Positions 1 through 6,704 of a DNA stretch of 13,296 bases are shown here, in pieces. Location of the stretch: assembly GCA_958435545.1 (NCBI GenBank), contig CAUBGU010000044.1, forward strand, positions 1-13,296, in the 5' to 3' direction. The notes under the pieces are model-generated. The model saw nothing but the letters and a program-made list of their open reading frames with translations. It ran no database searches and was not told the origin of the DNA. Every line of letters starts with the position of its first letter. Positions within the stretch are counted from its first letter, which is position 1. The translations under genes were made by a program, and so were the position numbers. Source of the stretch: an uncultured Collinsella sp. Its GTDB lineage: Bacteria; Actinomycetota; Coriobacteriia; Coriobacteriales; Coriobacteriaceae.

Positions 1-12
1 CTCTCTTCATGA

Positions 13-44
13 GCCCCGCAGTCCGCTCCGACTGCGGGGCTTTT
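13..44 (+). terminator. Intrinsic terminator of a gene left of the window
   Basis: A perfect 11-bp stem (GCCCCGCAGTC at 13-23, GACTGCGGGGC at 30-40) with a 6-base loop is followed by TTTT. The T-run is on the + strand only, so it most likely ends a + strand gene upstream of the window. That gene would converge on the minus-strand peptidase. On the minus strand no T-run follows the hairpin, so it would be at best a weak terminator for the peptidase gene. Confidence 0.85.
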
Positions 45-80
45 GCTATTCACCTAGTCATTGGGGACGTTCGTAAATGA

Positions 81-1115
81 CTAGTAGTAGGCCCACATGG
101 CTTCTATTTCGTTGAGGACTTCTACGACGCCCCAGCGGCGGGCGCCGCGGCTTTGCGAGTTGGGGTCGTAGACTCCCACTTGATCGGCATCGTCGATGCC
201 CCAGAGCACGATATAGTGTCCAACGCTGGTAAAGGTGCCGGGACGAACCGATGCGATGATGGGCGCGCCCGAGCGCAGCGCCTGGGTGATGGAGCTGCGA
301 TCGATATGGAGCTCAGTTCCGTTAAGGCCCAGCTGCCATGCGCCGCTCGTCATAAACGACCACTCGGTGGCGCCGGTGGGGGCATAGTTGCCCGCCTCGG
401 AAAGAGCGCACATATCGACCGGCGTCATATCGGTGTGGCCGGTCTTATAGATGTAGACCATGGTAAGACAGGTAGGGCCGCAGGCATTTTGGCGGATGGT
501 ACCGCCGGCGTAGGGCAGCTCCGACCATGCCGGGTCAATCTGATAGATGTGGGGCATGGTGCCGGCTTGCCACTGCGAACGCGGGGTCGAAAACGCAAAC
601 GAATAGCCGGGCGCGACCGGGGCCTTGAGCAGCTTATCCTCGGCGGTTGGATCGAGGCCGGCCGAGCCGTGGGAGATACAGGAGCTCATAAGCACAAAGA
701 CCAGACAGGTGAGGATAGAGCACAGTGCGAGGCGAAGTCGACGAGCTGACAGGGCGGGGGCATTCACGTACGATGTCGAGCGGTAAGGCTTGCCGTCGCG
801 TCCGCCTTGGGGATGCGAAAAGAAGCGGTTGATATGGATGCCGGGCTGACGTGCGCCGTTGCGGCGCAGTTGCGGAACCTCGGCCTGACGCTGTCGAGTG
901 CGCGCGCCCAAGCGGCTATCTTGCTGCGCGCTTGTGGCCGTACTCGGACGGCCGCTCTGCCGTGCTCTGCTTGTCTGCTGCCGAGACGAAGGTCTGGGTT
1001 GCTCTTGAGGGCGTTGCGGATTGCTGCTCGTGGCCCTTCTGGGCGTCGGCGTGGTACGGCCAGCAAGGCGAACACTTTGTCGCCGTTGATCACCGTCGTT
1101 GTATCCGTATGCCAT
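81..1115 (-). CDS. Membrane-anchored C39-like (Peptidase_C39_2) cysteine peptidase
   Basis: The protein has 344 residues. Residues 1-125 are low-complexity, rich in Arg, Gln, Ser, Thr and Pro, and probably disordered. One hydrophobic segment (about 127-147) follows, then a linker and a papain-like domain from about residue 185 to the end. The domain holds the family hallmarks: Gln209 and Cys212 in QNACGPTC, His300 in VGHYIVLWG, and Asp317 in VYDPNS. The basic N-terminus followed by one membrane segment suggests a type II protein with the peptidase domain outside the cell. The C39_2 family includes bacteriocin-processing relatives and many uncharacterised extracellular peptidases; no ABC transporter or bacteriocin gene is nearby, so a role in export processing is not supported. 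Cell-wall or peptide cleavage is only a guess. The start at 1115 has an AAGGCGG ribosome binding site 5 bases upstream. Codons in the N-terminal part are less regular than in neighbouring genes. Confidence 0.85.
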   Translation of the reverse strand: MAYGYNDGDQRRQSVRLAGRTTPTPRRATSSNPQRPQEQPRPSSRQQTSRARQSGRPSTATSAQQDSRLGARTRQRQAEVPQLRRNGARQPGIHINRFFSHPQGGRDGKPYRSTSYVNAPALSARRLRLALCSILTCLVFVLMSSCISHGSAGLDPTAEDKLLKAPVAPGYSFAFSTPRSQWQAGTMPHIYQIDPAWSELPYAGGTIRQNACGPTCLTMVYIYKTGHTDMTPVDMCALSEAGNYAPTGATEWSFMTSGAWQLGLNGTELHIDRSSITQALRSGAPIIASVRPGTFTSVGHYIVLWGIDDADQVGVYDPNSQSRGARRWGVVEVLNEIEAMWAYY

Positions 1116-1474
1116 TCGTACCGCCTTGTCTCATGTATAACCTGTCTATCCTACAAAAAAGATGTGCAACAAAGGGGTCTGCGCGTCAAAAGCTCGGTAA
1201 ACGGTACGAAAGGCGCAAAACACACGGCCTCAAAAACATCTCTATATGCGTCCGATGAGCGTACGCCCGTCGGGCGGGCGGCAACAATGGGCTGCAAACT
1301 GTGCCGTTCGTCCCAAAAATGGCGCCGCTCGTTTTGCAGTTCTGCCATCGGTCGAGCTACAAGCGGAGCTGCTGTGCCAAGGCCGTATCTTAAAGCCACG
1401 GAATAAAAGCGCGCGGCAAAACGGACCGCGCAAGGGGTGACGCCAAGGGCGTTAAAAAGGAAAGGAGGGGAACA
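1116..1474. other. 359-base divergent intergenic region
   Basis: This region separates the minus-strand peptidase from the + strand permease, so it must hold promoters for both. A TATACA-like hexamer (about 1134-1139, minus strand) sits at a plausible distance from the peptidase start, but no good -35 box is visible. No convincing + strand promoter was found. Short inverted repeats are present: CGCCC/GGGCG around 1265-1276, GCGCGG/CCGCGC at 1411-1416/1426-1431, and ACGCC/GGCGT at 1440-1444/1448-1452. The last two lie directly before the permease ribosome binding site AAAGGAGG (1461-1468). Nothing in it looks like a gene or a known riboswitch. Confidence 0.5.
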
Positions 1475-2926
1475 ATGGCGGACAAGAACGCAGAAGTTGC
1501 AGTCGAGGATAACGGCGGCATGAAGAAAACGCTTTCGCTCTGGAACTTCTTCACCATCGGTTTCGGTGCCATCATCGGTACCGGTTGGGTTCTGCAGGTC
1601 GGCGACTGGATGGTCGTGGGCGGCGGTCCCGTTCCCGCTATGATCGCATTCCTCTTGGGTGCAATCTTCCTCGTGCCCGTCGGAGCTGTTTTCGGTGAGC
1701 TCACGGCTGCTATCCCCATCTCGGGCGGCATCGTCGAGTATGTCGATCGTAGCTTTGGCCGTACGCTGAGCTACATCACCGGATGGCTTTTGGCCCTGGG
1801 CAACGGCATCCTGTGCCCGTGGGAGGCCATCGCCATTTCGACCCTCGTGTCCGAGATGTTCGGCAGCCTGCCCGGCCTTGAGTGGCTGCGCGCCGTCAAG
1901 CTCTACACCATCCTGGGGGCCGACGTTTACCTGTTCCCGACGCTGATCGCGCTCGGCTTTGCAGTCTACGTCATCTTCCTCAACTTCCGCGGTGCCAGTT
2001 CGGCTGCCAAGCTCCAGGCCTTCCTGACCAAGGCCCTGCTCTGCGGCATGCTGCTCGCCATGGGCGTCTCGCTGTTCACCGGCTCGCCGAACAACGCCAT
2101 GCCCGTGTTCTCCCAGGTCGCCGGCGCTGGCGGCGGCAAGGCCGCTACCGAGAGCTCCAGCCTGTTTGCCGGCATCGTGTCGGTCCTGGTTCTGACCCCG
2201 TTCTTCTACGCCGGTTTCGACACCATTCCTCAGCAGGCTGAGGAAGCAGCCGAGGGCCTTAACTGGAACAAGTTCGGCAAGATCATCTCCCTGGCCCTGC
2301 TGGCCGCCGGCGGCTTCTACATGGTCTGCATCTACTCGTTCGGCACCATCCTCGACTGGCATGAGTTTGTTAAGAGCCCGGTTCCCGCGCTCGCCTGCCT
2401 CAAGGGCATCAACATGCTCCTGTACCTGGCCATGCTCGTCATCGCCACGCTTGGACCCATGGGCCCGATGAACTCCTTCTACGGCGCCACGAGCCGCATC
2501 ATGCTCGCCATGGGCCGCAAGGGCCAGCTGCCCGAGCAGTTCGCCGAGGTCGACCCCAAGTCCGGCGCTCCCAAGCTCGCCTGCGTCGTTCTGGGCGCCA
2601 TCACCGTCGTCGGTCCGTTCCTGGGCAAGAACATGCTCATCCCTCTGACCAACGTGTCGGCTCTCGCCTTCATCTTCTCCTGCGGCATGGTCGCCCTCGC
2701 TTGCCTGCGCATGCGCTTCACCGAGCCCGACCTGCCTCGTCCCTACGAGGTGCCCGGCGGCAAGTTTGGTATCGGCCTCGCTATCGCTGCCTGCGCCATC
2801 ATCATCGGCCTGCTCGTGATTCCGTTCTCTCCCGCCTCCCTCAACATGGTGGAGTGGAGCATCGTGATCGGCTGGTTGGCTATTGGCCTGGCTCTCATGG
2901 CCTTCACCAATTCCCGCAAAAAGTAA
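1475..2926 (+). CDS. APC-superfamily amino acid/amine permease
   Basis: The 483-residue product has the size and hydrophobic pattern of a 12-helix APC carrier. Residues 31-37 (GAIIGTG) form the unwound substrate-binding stretch of helix 1. Residues 244-252 (FFYAGFDTI) match the helix 6 binding segment. A cytoplasmic RPYEVPGGK motif (about 422-430) is also typical of the family. It should import an amino acid, amine or similar small nitrogen compound at the cytoplasmic membrane, by proton symport or exchange; the substrate cannot be read from the sequence. The start has a strong AAAGGAGG site with a 6-base spacer. The gene precedes an amidohydrolase by 131 bases on the same strand, with no T-tailed terminator between, so the two probably form an uptake-and-hydrolysis operon. 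Codons end mostly in C, as in the amidohydrolase, which suggests high expression. Confidence 0.92.
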   Translation: MADKNAEVAVEDNGGMKKTLSLWNFFTIGFGAIIGTGWVLQVGDWMVVGGGPVPAMIAFLLGAIFLVPVGAVFGELTAAIPISGGIVEYVDRSFGRTLSYITGWLLALGNGILCPWEAIAISTLVSEMFGSLPGLEWLRAVKLYTILGADVYLFPTLIALGFAVYVIFLNFRGASSAAKLQAFLTKALLCGMLLAMGVSLFTGSPNNAMPVFSQVAGAGGGKAATESSSLFAGIVSVLVLTPFFYAGFDTIPQQAEEAAEGLNWNKFGKIISLALLAAGGFYMVCIYSFGTILDWHEFVKSPVPALACLKGINMLLYLAMLVIATLGPMGPMNSFYGATSRIMLAMGRKGQLPEQFAEVDPKSGAPKLACVVLGAITVVGPFLGKNMLIPLTNVSALAFIFSCGMVALACLRMRFTEPDLPRPYEVPGGKFGIGLAIAACAIIIGLLVIPFSPASLNMVEWSIVIGWLAIGLALMAFTNSRKK

Positions 2927-2946
2927 CGCCGAGCCGGGGCGGATCA

Positions 2947-2975
2947 GGTGCGCGGGACCCTCTCTTCCGCGCACC
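2947..2975 (+). other. Intercistronic hairpin between permease and amidohydrolase
   Basis: GGTGCGCGG (2947-2955) pairs perfectly with CCGCGCACC (2967-2975) around an 11-base loop. No T-run follows, so this is not a standard intrinsic terminator. It lies 20 bases after the permease stop and could protect the upstream message from 3' decay or reduce readthrough into the amidohydrolase gene. Confidence 0.6.
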
Positions 2976-2989
2976 GAACCCGGCACCAC

Positions 2990-3029
2990 TTGGGTAGCTT
3001 TGTGAGGCCTTAACCCAACGCGGCCTCGC
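2990..3029 (+). other. Possible H-type pseudoknot before the amidohydrolase
   Basis: GTGAGGCC (3002-3009) can pair with GGCCTCGC (3022-3029), eight pairs with one G-U, leaving a 12-base loop. That loop contains ACCCAA (3013-3018), which is complementary to TTGGGT (2990-2995) just upstream. The two stems interleave as in an H-type pseudoknot. The 3-base loop spanning the first stem is short, so this fold may be strained. Pairing is seen directly; the fold and any function are inferred. Confidence 0.35.
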
Positions 3030-3035
3030 CCACTA

Positions 3036-3047
3036 TATGGATCCATA
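3036..3047. repeat. Perfect 12-bp palindrome next to ribosome binding site
   Basis: TATGGATCCATA is its own reverse complement and abuts the AAGGAGG ribosome binding site (3047-3053) of the amidohydrolase. It could be an operator or a chance palindrome; no clear promoter boxes surround it. Confidence 0.4.
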
Positions 3048-3057
3048 AGGAGGAACC

Positions 3058-4335
3058 ATGTCCACTAAGTATGCAATCGTTGGCGGTAAGCTCATCGACG
3101 GTACCGGTGCCGAGCCGGTCGAGAACTCCCTCGTTCTCGTCGACGGCAACGGCAAGATCGAGTACGCCGGCGCCATGCAGGACCTTCCCGAGGGCGTTGA
3201 GGTCATCGACGCCGCCGGCAAGACCGTCCTTCCCGGCCTGATCGACACCCACCTGCACTTCTCGGGCAACTTGACCGACGATGACACCGACTGGGTCATG
3301 CAGCCGCTCCTCGAGAAGCAGGCCGTCGCCGTCAAGCAGGCCTACGACTGCCTCACCCACGGCCTCACCACCGTCTGCGAGATCGGCCGCTTTGGTATCC
3401 AGATCCGTGACTGCATCGACAAGGGCGTCTTCAAGGGCCCGCGCGTTCTGGCCACCGGCCTTGGCTTCTGCCGCGTTGCCGGCCACGGCGACTCCCACCA
3501 CTGCAGCCAGGAGCTCAACAAGGAATCGCACCCCTGGGGCGATCAGGTCGACGGTCCTTGGGATCTGCGCAAGGCCGTCCGTCGTCGCCTGCGTGAGAAC
3601 CCCGATGCCATCAAGATCTGGGCTACCGGTGGCGGCATCTGGCGCTGGGACTCCGGCCGCGACCAGCACTACTGCTCCGAGGAGATTCAGGCCGTGGTCG
3701 AAGAGGCAAAGATGGTCGGCATCCCCGTGTGGAGCCACTGCTACAACAACCACGCCGCTGCCTACGATTCCGTTCGCTTTGGCTGCGAGCAGTTGATTCA
3801 CGGCTTCGATATCGATGAGCGTACCATGGACCTCATGGCCGAGCAGGGCACCTTCTTCACCCCGACGATCGCTTTCCTGCCCACCTGGTACGCCACCTAT
3901 CCGCCCGTCTACGTCCCCGAGCTGCACGACAAGTACGAGGGCACCCTGGTCGAGAAGGAGCTGCAGCGCAACTACGACTGCCTGCGCGAGGCCAAGAAGC
4001 GCGGCGTCGTCATGACGATCGGCTCCGACTCCTTCTCCTTCGTCACCCCGTACGGCACCTGCTCCATCGAGGAGATGTACGAGTTCGTCGACAAGATCGG
4101 CTTCACCCCGGTCGAGACCATCACCTGTGCCACCCTCAACGGTGCCAAGATGTGCCACATCGAGGACGAGACCGGTTCCATCGAGGCCGGCAAGTGCGCC
4201 GACCTGCTGGTCGTCAACGGTGACGTCGCCGCCGACATCCACGTGCTCAACACCGACAACATGGACGTCATCATGAAGGACGGCTGGATTGTCGAGGCCG
4301 GCACCTTCGGCGAGGCAAACAAGTACAGCGCCTAA
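3058..4335 (+). CDS. Metal-dependent amidohydrolase (imidazolonepropionase/prolidase-like)
   Basis: The 425-residue protein has the amidohydrolase-superfamily layout: an N-terminal and C-terminal beta-sandwich half around a TIM barrel. Metal ligands are all visible: His65 and His67 in DTHLHF, Lys186 in AIKIWATGG (the likely carboxylated lysine), His227 in VWSHCYN, His248 in LIHGFD, and Asp324 in GSDSF. This is the complete set for a binuclear enzyme. The overall pattern is closest to the imidazolonepropionase-like group that includes Xaa-Arg/Xaa-Pro dipeptidases, but no histidine-degradation genes are near, so a hutI role is unlikely. It probably hydrolyses, in the cytoplasm, a C-N bond in the compound imported by the permease upstream. 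The start has AAGGAGG with a 4-base spacer. Codon choice is strikingly biased to C-ending codons. Confidence 0.9.
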   Translation: MSTKYAIVGGKLIDGTGAEPVENSLVLVDGNGKIEYAGAMQDLPEGVEVIDAAGKTVLPGLIDTHLHFSGNLTDDDTDWVMQPLLEKQAVAVKQAYDCLTHGLTTVCEIGRFGIQIRDCIDKGVFKGPRVLATGLGFCRVAGHGDSHHCSQELNKESHPWGDQVDGPWDLRKAVRRRLRENPDAIKIWATGGGIWRWDSGRDQHYCSEEIQAVVEEAKMVGIPVWSHCYNNHAAAYDSVRFGCEQLIHGFDIDERTMDLMAEQGTFFTPTIAFLPTWYATYPPVYVPELHDKYEGTLVEKELQRNYDCLREAKKRGVVMTIGSDSFSFVTPYGTCSIEEMYEFVDKIGFTPVETITCATLNGAKMCHIEDETGSIEAGKCADLLVVNGDVAADIHVLNTDNMDVIMKDGWIVEAGTFGEANKYSA

Positions 4336-4376
4336 GCTACCGTTCATCGATGGCTTGATGTAAAACACAGTATTTG

Positions 4377-4391
4377 ATTGCATAATGCAAT
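4377..4391 (+). promoter_or_regulatory. Palindrome overlapping the putative kinase promoter -10
   Basis: ATTGCAT-A-ATGCAAT is a near-perfect 15-bp palindrome with 7-base arms. Its centre contains CATAAT (4381-4386), a good -10 hexamer preceded directly by TG; no strong -35 is evident. Upstream, ACCGTTCAT (4339-4347) fits the published LytTR half-site consensus, but only as a single copy, and such matches are common by chance. Repressor binding at the palindrome would block the -10. An ATTGC...GCAAT repeat also precedes the second two-component operon. Confidence 0.45.
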
Positions 4392-4393
4392 GG

Positions 4394-4420
4394 AGAGGGT
4401 CGCTTGCGGCCCTCTTTATT
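4394..4420 (+). terminator. Terminator of the permease-amidohydrolase operon
   Basis: AGAGGGTCGC (4394-4403) pairs with GCGGCCCTCT (4406-4415), including one G-U pair, and is followed by TTATT (the last stem bases being TCT). It lies 59 bases after the amidohydrolase stop. If the -10 at 4381-4386 is used, transcription of the kinase would begin at about the first base of this hairpin, so it would also form the 5' end of the kinase message. Confidence 0.75.
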
Positions 4421-4453
4421 GCTATGGGGTGCGTCAGTAAGAAGGAGATGACA

Positions 4454-5839
4454 GTGGATCTCAATAGGCTGATTCTGGGCAAGAGCTACAACTCTACCAA
4501 GGTCTTTCGTACCGCTCAGCATGTGGTTCAAGCCATCTTGCTCGGTATTGTCGTTCCACTGCTTATCCTGCTGCTCATCTGGGATCTAACCGATAATCCC
4601 AATCCCGTTCCGGCCGTTGTCGTCATTGCCGGCTTGGTCATGCTGTGCTTCTTCTTCTCGTATGTCTTTGTGGTTCCCGACGACCTCACATCGAGCGCAA
4701 CCGACCGCACGCTCGCCATCGCATCAAAAATATTCGCCTACACGTCGCGCGGCCTTACGCCCGAAGCTGCTCTGGGCGCCTCTAAGATCATCCTGTCCGA
4801 AACTATCGCCTCTGCCATCTGCTTTACCGACGGCAGGCAGGTGTTGGCGAGCTGGGGCGAGGACTCGGCAAAATGCCCCGCGGGCACCCCGGTGGTACTG
4901 CGGACTACGCTCAACGTGATCAACAGCGGTGAGCAAAGCGTGTTCTCGCGCGATGCCTCGACCGAGACGGGTGGCTACTTTCCGCGCCTGCGCGCCGGTA
5001 TTGTCGCACCGCTTACCGTGCGCGGGCATTGCGTGGGCACGCTCGAGCTGTATTATCCCCGTCTGAGCAGCATCGATATGCGCCAGACGGCGCTTGCCTC
5101 GGGCTTTGCCGACCTCATTTCCACGCAGCTTGCGAGCTTTGAGCTTGAGCGCCAGGACGAGCTTACGGCCCGCGTGGAGCTGCGCGCCTTGCAATCGCAG
5201 GTCGATCCTCATTTTCTGTTTAACACCATCAGCACCATCGTGTCACTCGTACGTACCGAGCCGGACAAGGCCAGGTCGCTGCTGATCGACTTCTCCAACT
5301 ACTATCGTCAGACGCTTTCTGATTCCGATACGCTCACCACGCTCGAGCACGAGGTGGAACAGGGCACTCGCTATATCAATCTTATGCAGGCTCGTTATGG
5401 CGACGGCCGTCTGCGCGTCTCGGTCGATATCGACTTTGAGGTGCGCGATTGCATGGTGCCGCCGTTTATCTTGCAGCCGTTGCTCGAAAACTGCATCAAG
5501 CACGCGCAGCGCGAGACCGAGCCGCTTTCTATTCGTGTTAGGGCTTTCGAGACCGATGACGGTTTGGAGATCATCGTCGAGGACGATGGCATCGGTATGA
5601 GCGAAGAGGTCTGCGCGCATCTGTTTGAGCAACACCGCCTGGAGGAGCCCGAGAGCATTACCGCCGACGGCTCCGTCAAGCGAGGTTGCGGCCTGGCGCT
5701 CTTCAACGTGCTTCAGCGCATCCATTTCTTTTACGGAGAAGATTCCGGCATGCGCGTGAAGTCCCAGGAGGGCGTGGGAACGCAGGTCATCGTCGAGCTG
5801 AACGGCGAGCCGCATGAGCCCGCGCCGTTGACGGCGTAG
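4454..5839 (+). CDS. LytS-type sensor histidine kinase, system 1
   Basis: This inner-membrane kinase has 461 residues. It has two membrane helices (about 25-43 and 52-74), a GAF-like sensing region (about 80-228), a His_kinase segment with DPHFLFNT (phospho-acceptor His253), and a C-terminal HATPase_c domain. The ATPase domain shows the N-box LLENCIKH (Asn346), DDGIGM (377-382) and a Gly-rich GCGLALFN (411-418). Standard LytS has a larger multi-helix LYT sensor; here only two helices remain. I chose GTG at 4454 because AAGGAG (4442-4447) lies six bases upstream. An in-frame ATG at 4448 touches that site, and the ATG at 4385 lies before the terminator hairpin. It should phosphorylate the LytTR regulator 38 bases downstream. 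The signal is unknown; the adjoining transport operon is a candidate target. Confidence 0.92.
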   Translation: MDLNRLILGKSYNSTKVFRTAQHVVQAILLGIVVPLLILLLIWDLTDNPNPVPAVVVIAGLVMLCFFFSYVFVVPDDLTSSATDRTLAIASKIFAYTSRGLTPEAALGASKIILSETIASAICFTDGRQVLASWGEDSAKCPAGTPVVLRTTLNVINSGEQSVFSRDASTETGGYFPRLRAGIVAPLTVRGHCVGTLELYYPRLSSIDMRQTALASGFADLISTQLASFELERQDELTARVELRALQSQVDPHFLFNTISTIVSLVRTEPDKARSLLIDFSNYYRQTLSDSDTLTTLEHEVEQGTRYINLMQARYGDGRLRVSVDIDFEVRDCMVPPFILQPLLENCIKHAQRETEPLSIRVRAFETDDGLEIIVEDDGIGMSEEVCAHLFEQHRLEEPESITADGSVKRGCGLALFNVLQRIHFFYGEDSGMRVKSQEGVGTQVIVELNGEPHEPAPLTA

Positions 5840-5877
5840 CACGCGGTTGGATTGAGAGAAAAAGAGGGGAAGCACAT

Positions 5878-6612
5878 ATGTCCGAAGGCTGGAACATCTT
5901 GGTGGTTGATGACGAACCTCCCATTAGGGCTGAGCTACGCTATCTGTTGGAAAAGGATACGCGTGTGGGCCAGATTGCCGAGGCGGGCAATGTCACCGAA
6001 GCCGTGGAGTCGATTCTGTCGAACAAGCCCGACGTGCTGTTTTTAGACATTACCATGCCCGGTCGCTCGGGAATTGAGCTTGCCGAGACGCTGCAGAACC
6101 TAAAGACGCCGCCGGTGGTTGTGTTTGTGACGGCGTTTGCCGAGTATGCGGCTGATGCCTATAACCTCGATGCCGTCGATTATGTCGTCAAGCCGGTCGA
6201 GGACGCACGCCTGTCAAAGGCACTCGACAAGATCGAGGCAGCCTTGGGTGTCCGTCGTGTTATCCACGCTCCGCGCCAGCCTTTGCGTCTGACGGTGGAC
6301 CGCGGGGGCAAAAAGGTGTTCATTCCCGCCGCAGACGTCTGCTACTTTGAGGCGCGCGCCGATTTTTGCAACGCCATCTGCGCCGAGGGAACGTACCTGA
6401 TCAATGAGTCGATCTCTTCGCTCGAGCGTCGCTTGGTCTCCGAGGGCTTTATTCGCGTTCATCGCAGCTATCTGGTCAATTTGGAAGACGTGCACAATGT
6501 CGAGATCGGTTCCACGGGTCTTATGGAGCTCAGGCTCGATCGCGTAACCTCGACGGTGCCTGTGTCCCGTCGTCGCGCAGCCGAGGTCAAGGCGCACTTG
6601 GGGCTTGCGTAG
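5878..6612 (+). CDS. LytTR-family response regulator, system 1
   Basis: The 244-residue cytoplasmic protein has a receiver domain (about 5-120) and a LytTR DNA-binding domain (about 135-240). The receiver carries the acidic pair Asp11/Asp12, phospho-acceptor Asp57 in FLDITMPG, Thr85 in FVTAF and Lys105 in VVKP, so it should be fully active. The LytTR domain has the characteristic FIRVHRSYLVN (191-201). GAGGGG upstream of the ATG serves as the ribosome binding site. It follows its kinase by 38 bases without a terminator, so the pair is one transcription unit. LytTR regulators bind direct repeats in promoter DNA, usually to activate transport, envelope or peptide genes. It is clearly paralogous to the regulator at 11778-12494. 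Confidence 0.93.
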   Translation: MSEGWNILVVDDEPPIRAELRYLLEKDTRVGQIAEAGNVTEAVESILSNKPDVLFLDITMPGRSGIELAETLQNLKTPPVVVFVTAFAEYAADAYNLDAVDYVVKPVEDARLSKALDKIEAALGVRRVIHAPRQPLRLTVDRGGKKVFIPAADVCYFEARADFCNAICAEGTYLINESISSLERRLVSEGFIRVHRSYLVNLEDVHNVEIGSTGLMELRLDRVTSTVPVSRRRAAEVKAHLGLA

Positions 6613-6634
6613 GCAGTCTGCATATCATCGTTTA

Positions 6635-6665
6635 CCGCCGCAGGTTTGGCATGACCGTGCGGTGG
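6635..6665 (+). other. Hairpin in the leader/promoter zone before the phospholipase-like gene
   Basis: CCGCCGCA (6635-6642) pairs with TGCGGTGG (6658-6665), eight pairs with one G-U; GGT/ACC can extend it inward. No T-run follows. It overlaps the putative -35 element, so it may act as a weak transcription stop after the regulator gene or may be incidental. Confidence 0.4.
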
Positions 6666-6672
6666 GCATAAT
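6646..6672 (+). promoter_or_regulatory. Weak promoter candidate for the phospholipase-like gene
   Basis: TTGGCA (6646-6651) and CATAAT (6667-6672) are good hexamers but with a short 15-base spacer. The -10 is 32 bases from the chosen start. The alternative is readthrough from the two-component operon. Confidence 0.3.
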
Positions 6673-6704
6673 GGGTGACATCGAATGAAATCGAAAGGAT
6701 CATT

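Noticed and set aside
1190..1425. Several near matches to the LytTR half-site in the divergent intergenic region
   Set aside because: All have at least one mismatch, spacing is irregular, and such degenerate 9-mers are expected by chance in a window this long.
1151..3046. A 631-residue minus-strand open frame opposite the permease
   Set aside because: Its composition (Glu, Gly, His, Asp-rich, with no domain) is the antisense shadow of C-ending codons, and the permease on the other strand has clear family motifs and a ribosome binding site.
4385..4453. Upstream extension of kinase 1 to ATG 4385
   Set aside because: It would run through the terminator hairpin and has no ribosome binding site; GTG 4454 has an ideal AAGGAG at six bases.
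3010..4482. A 490-residue minus-strand open frame opposite the amidohydrolase
   Set aside because: It is a Val/Leu/Gly/Asp-rich antisense shadow of the amidohydrolase gene, whose catalytic residues are all intact.
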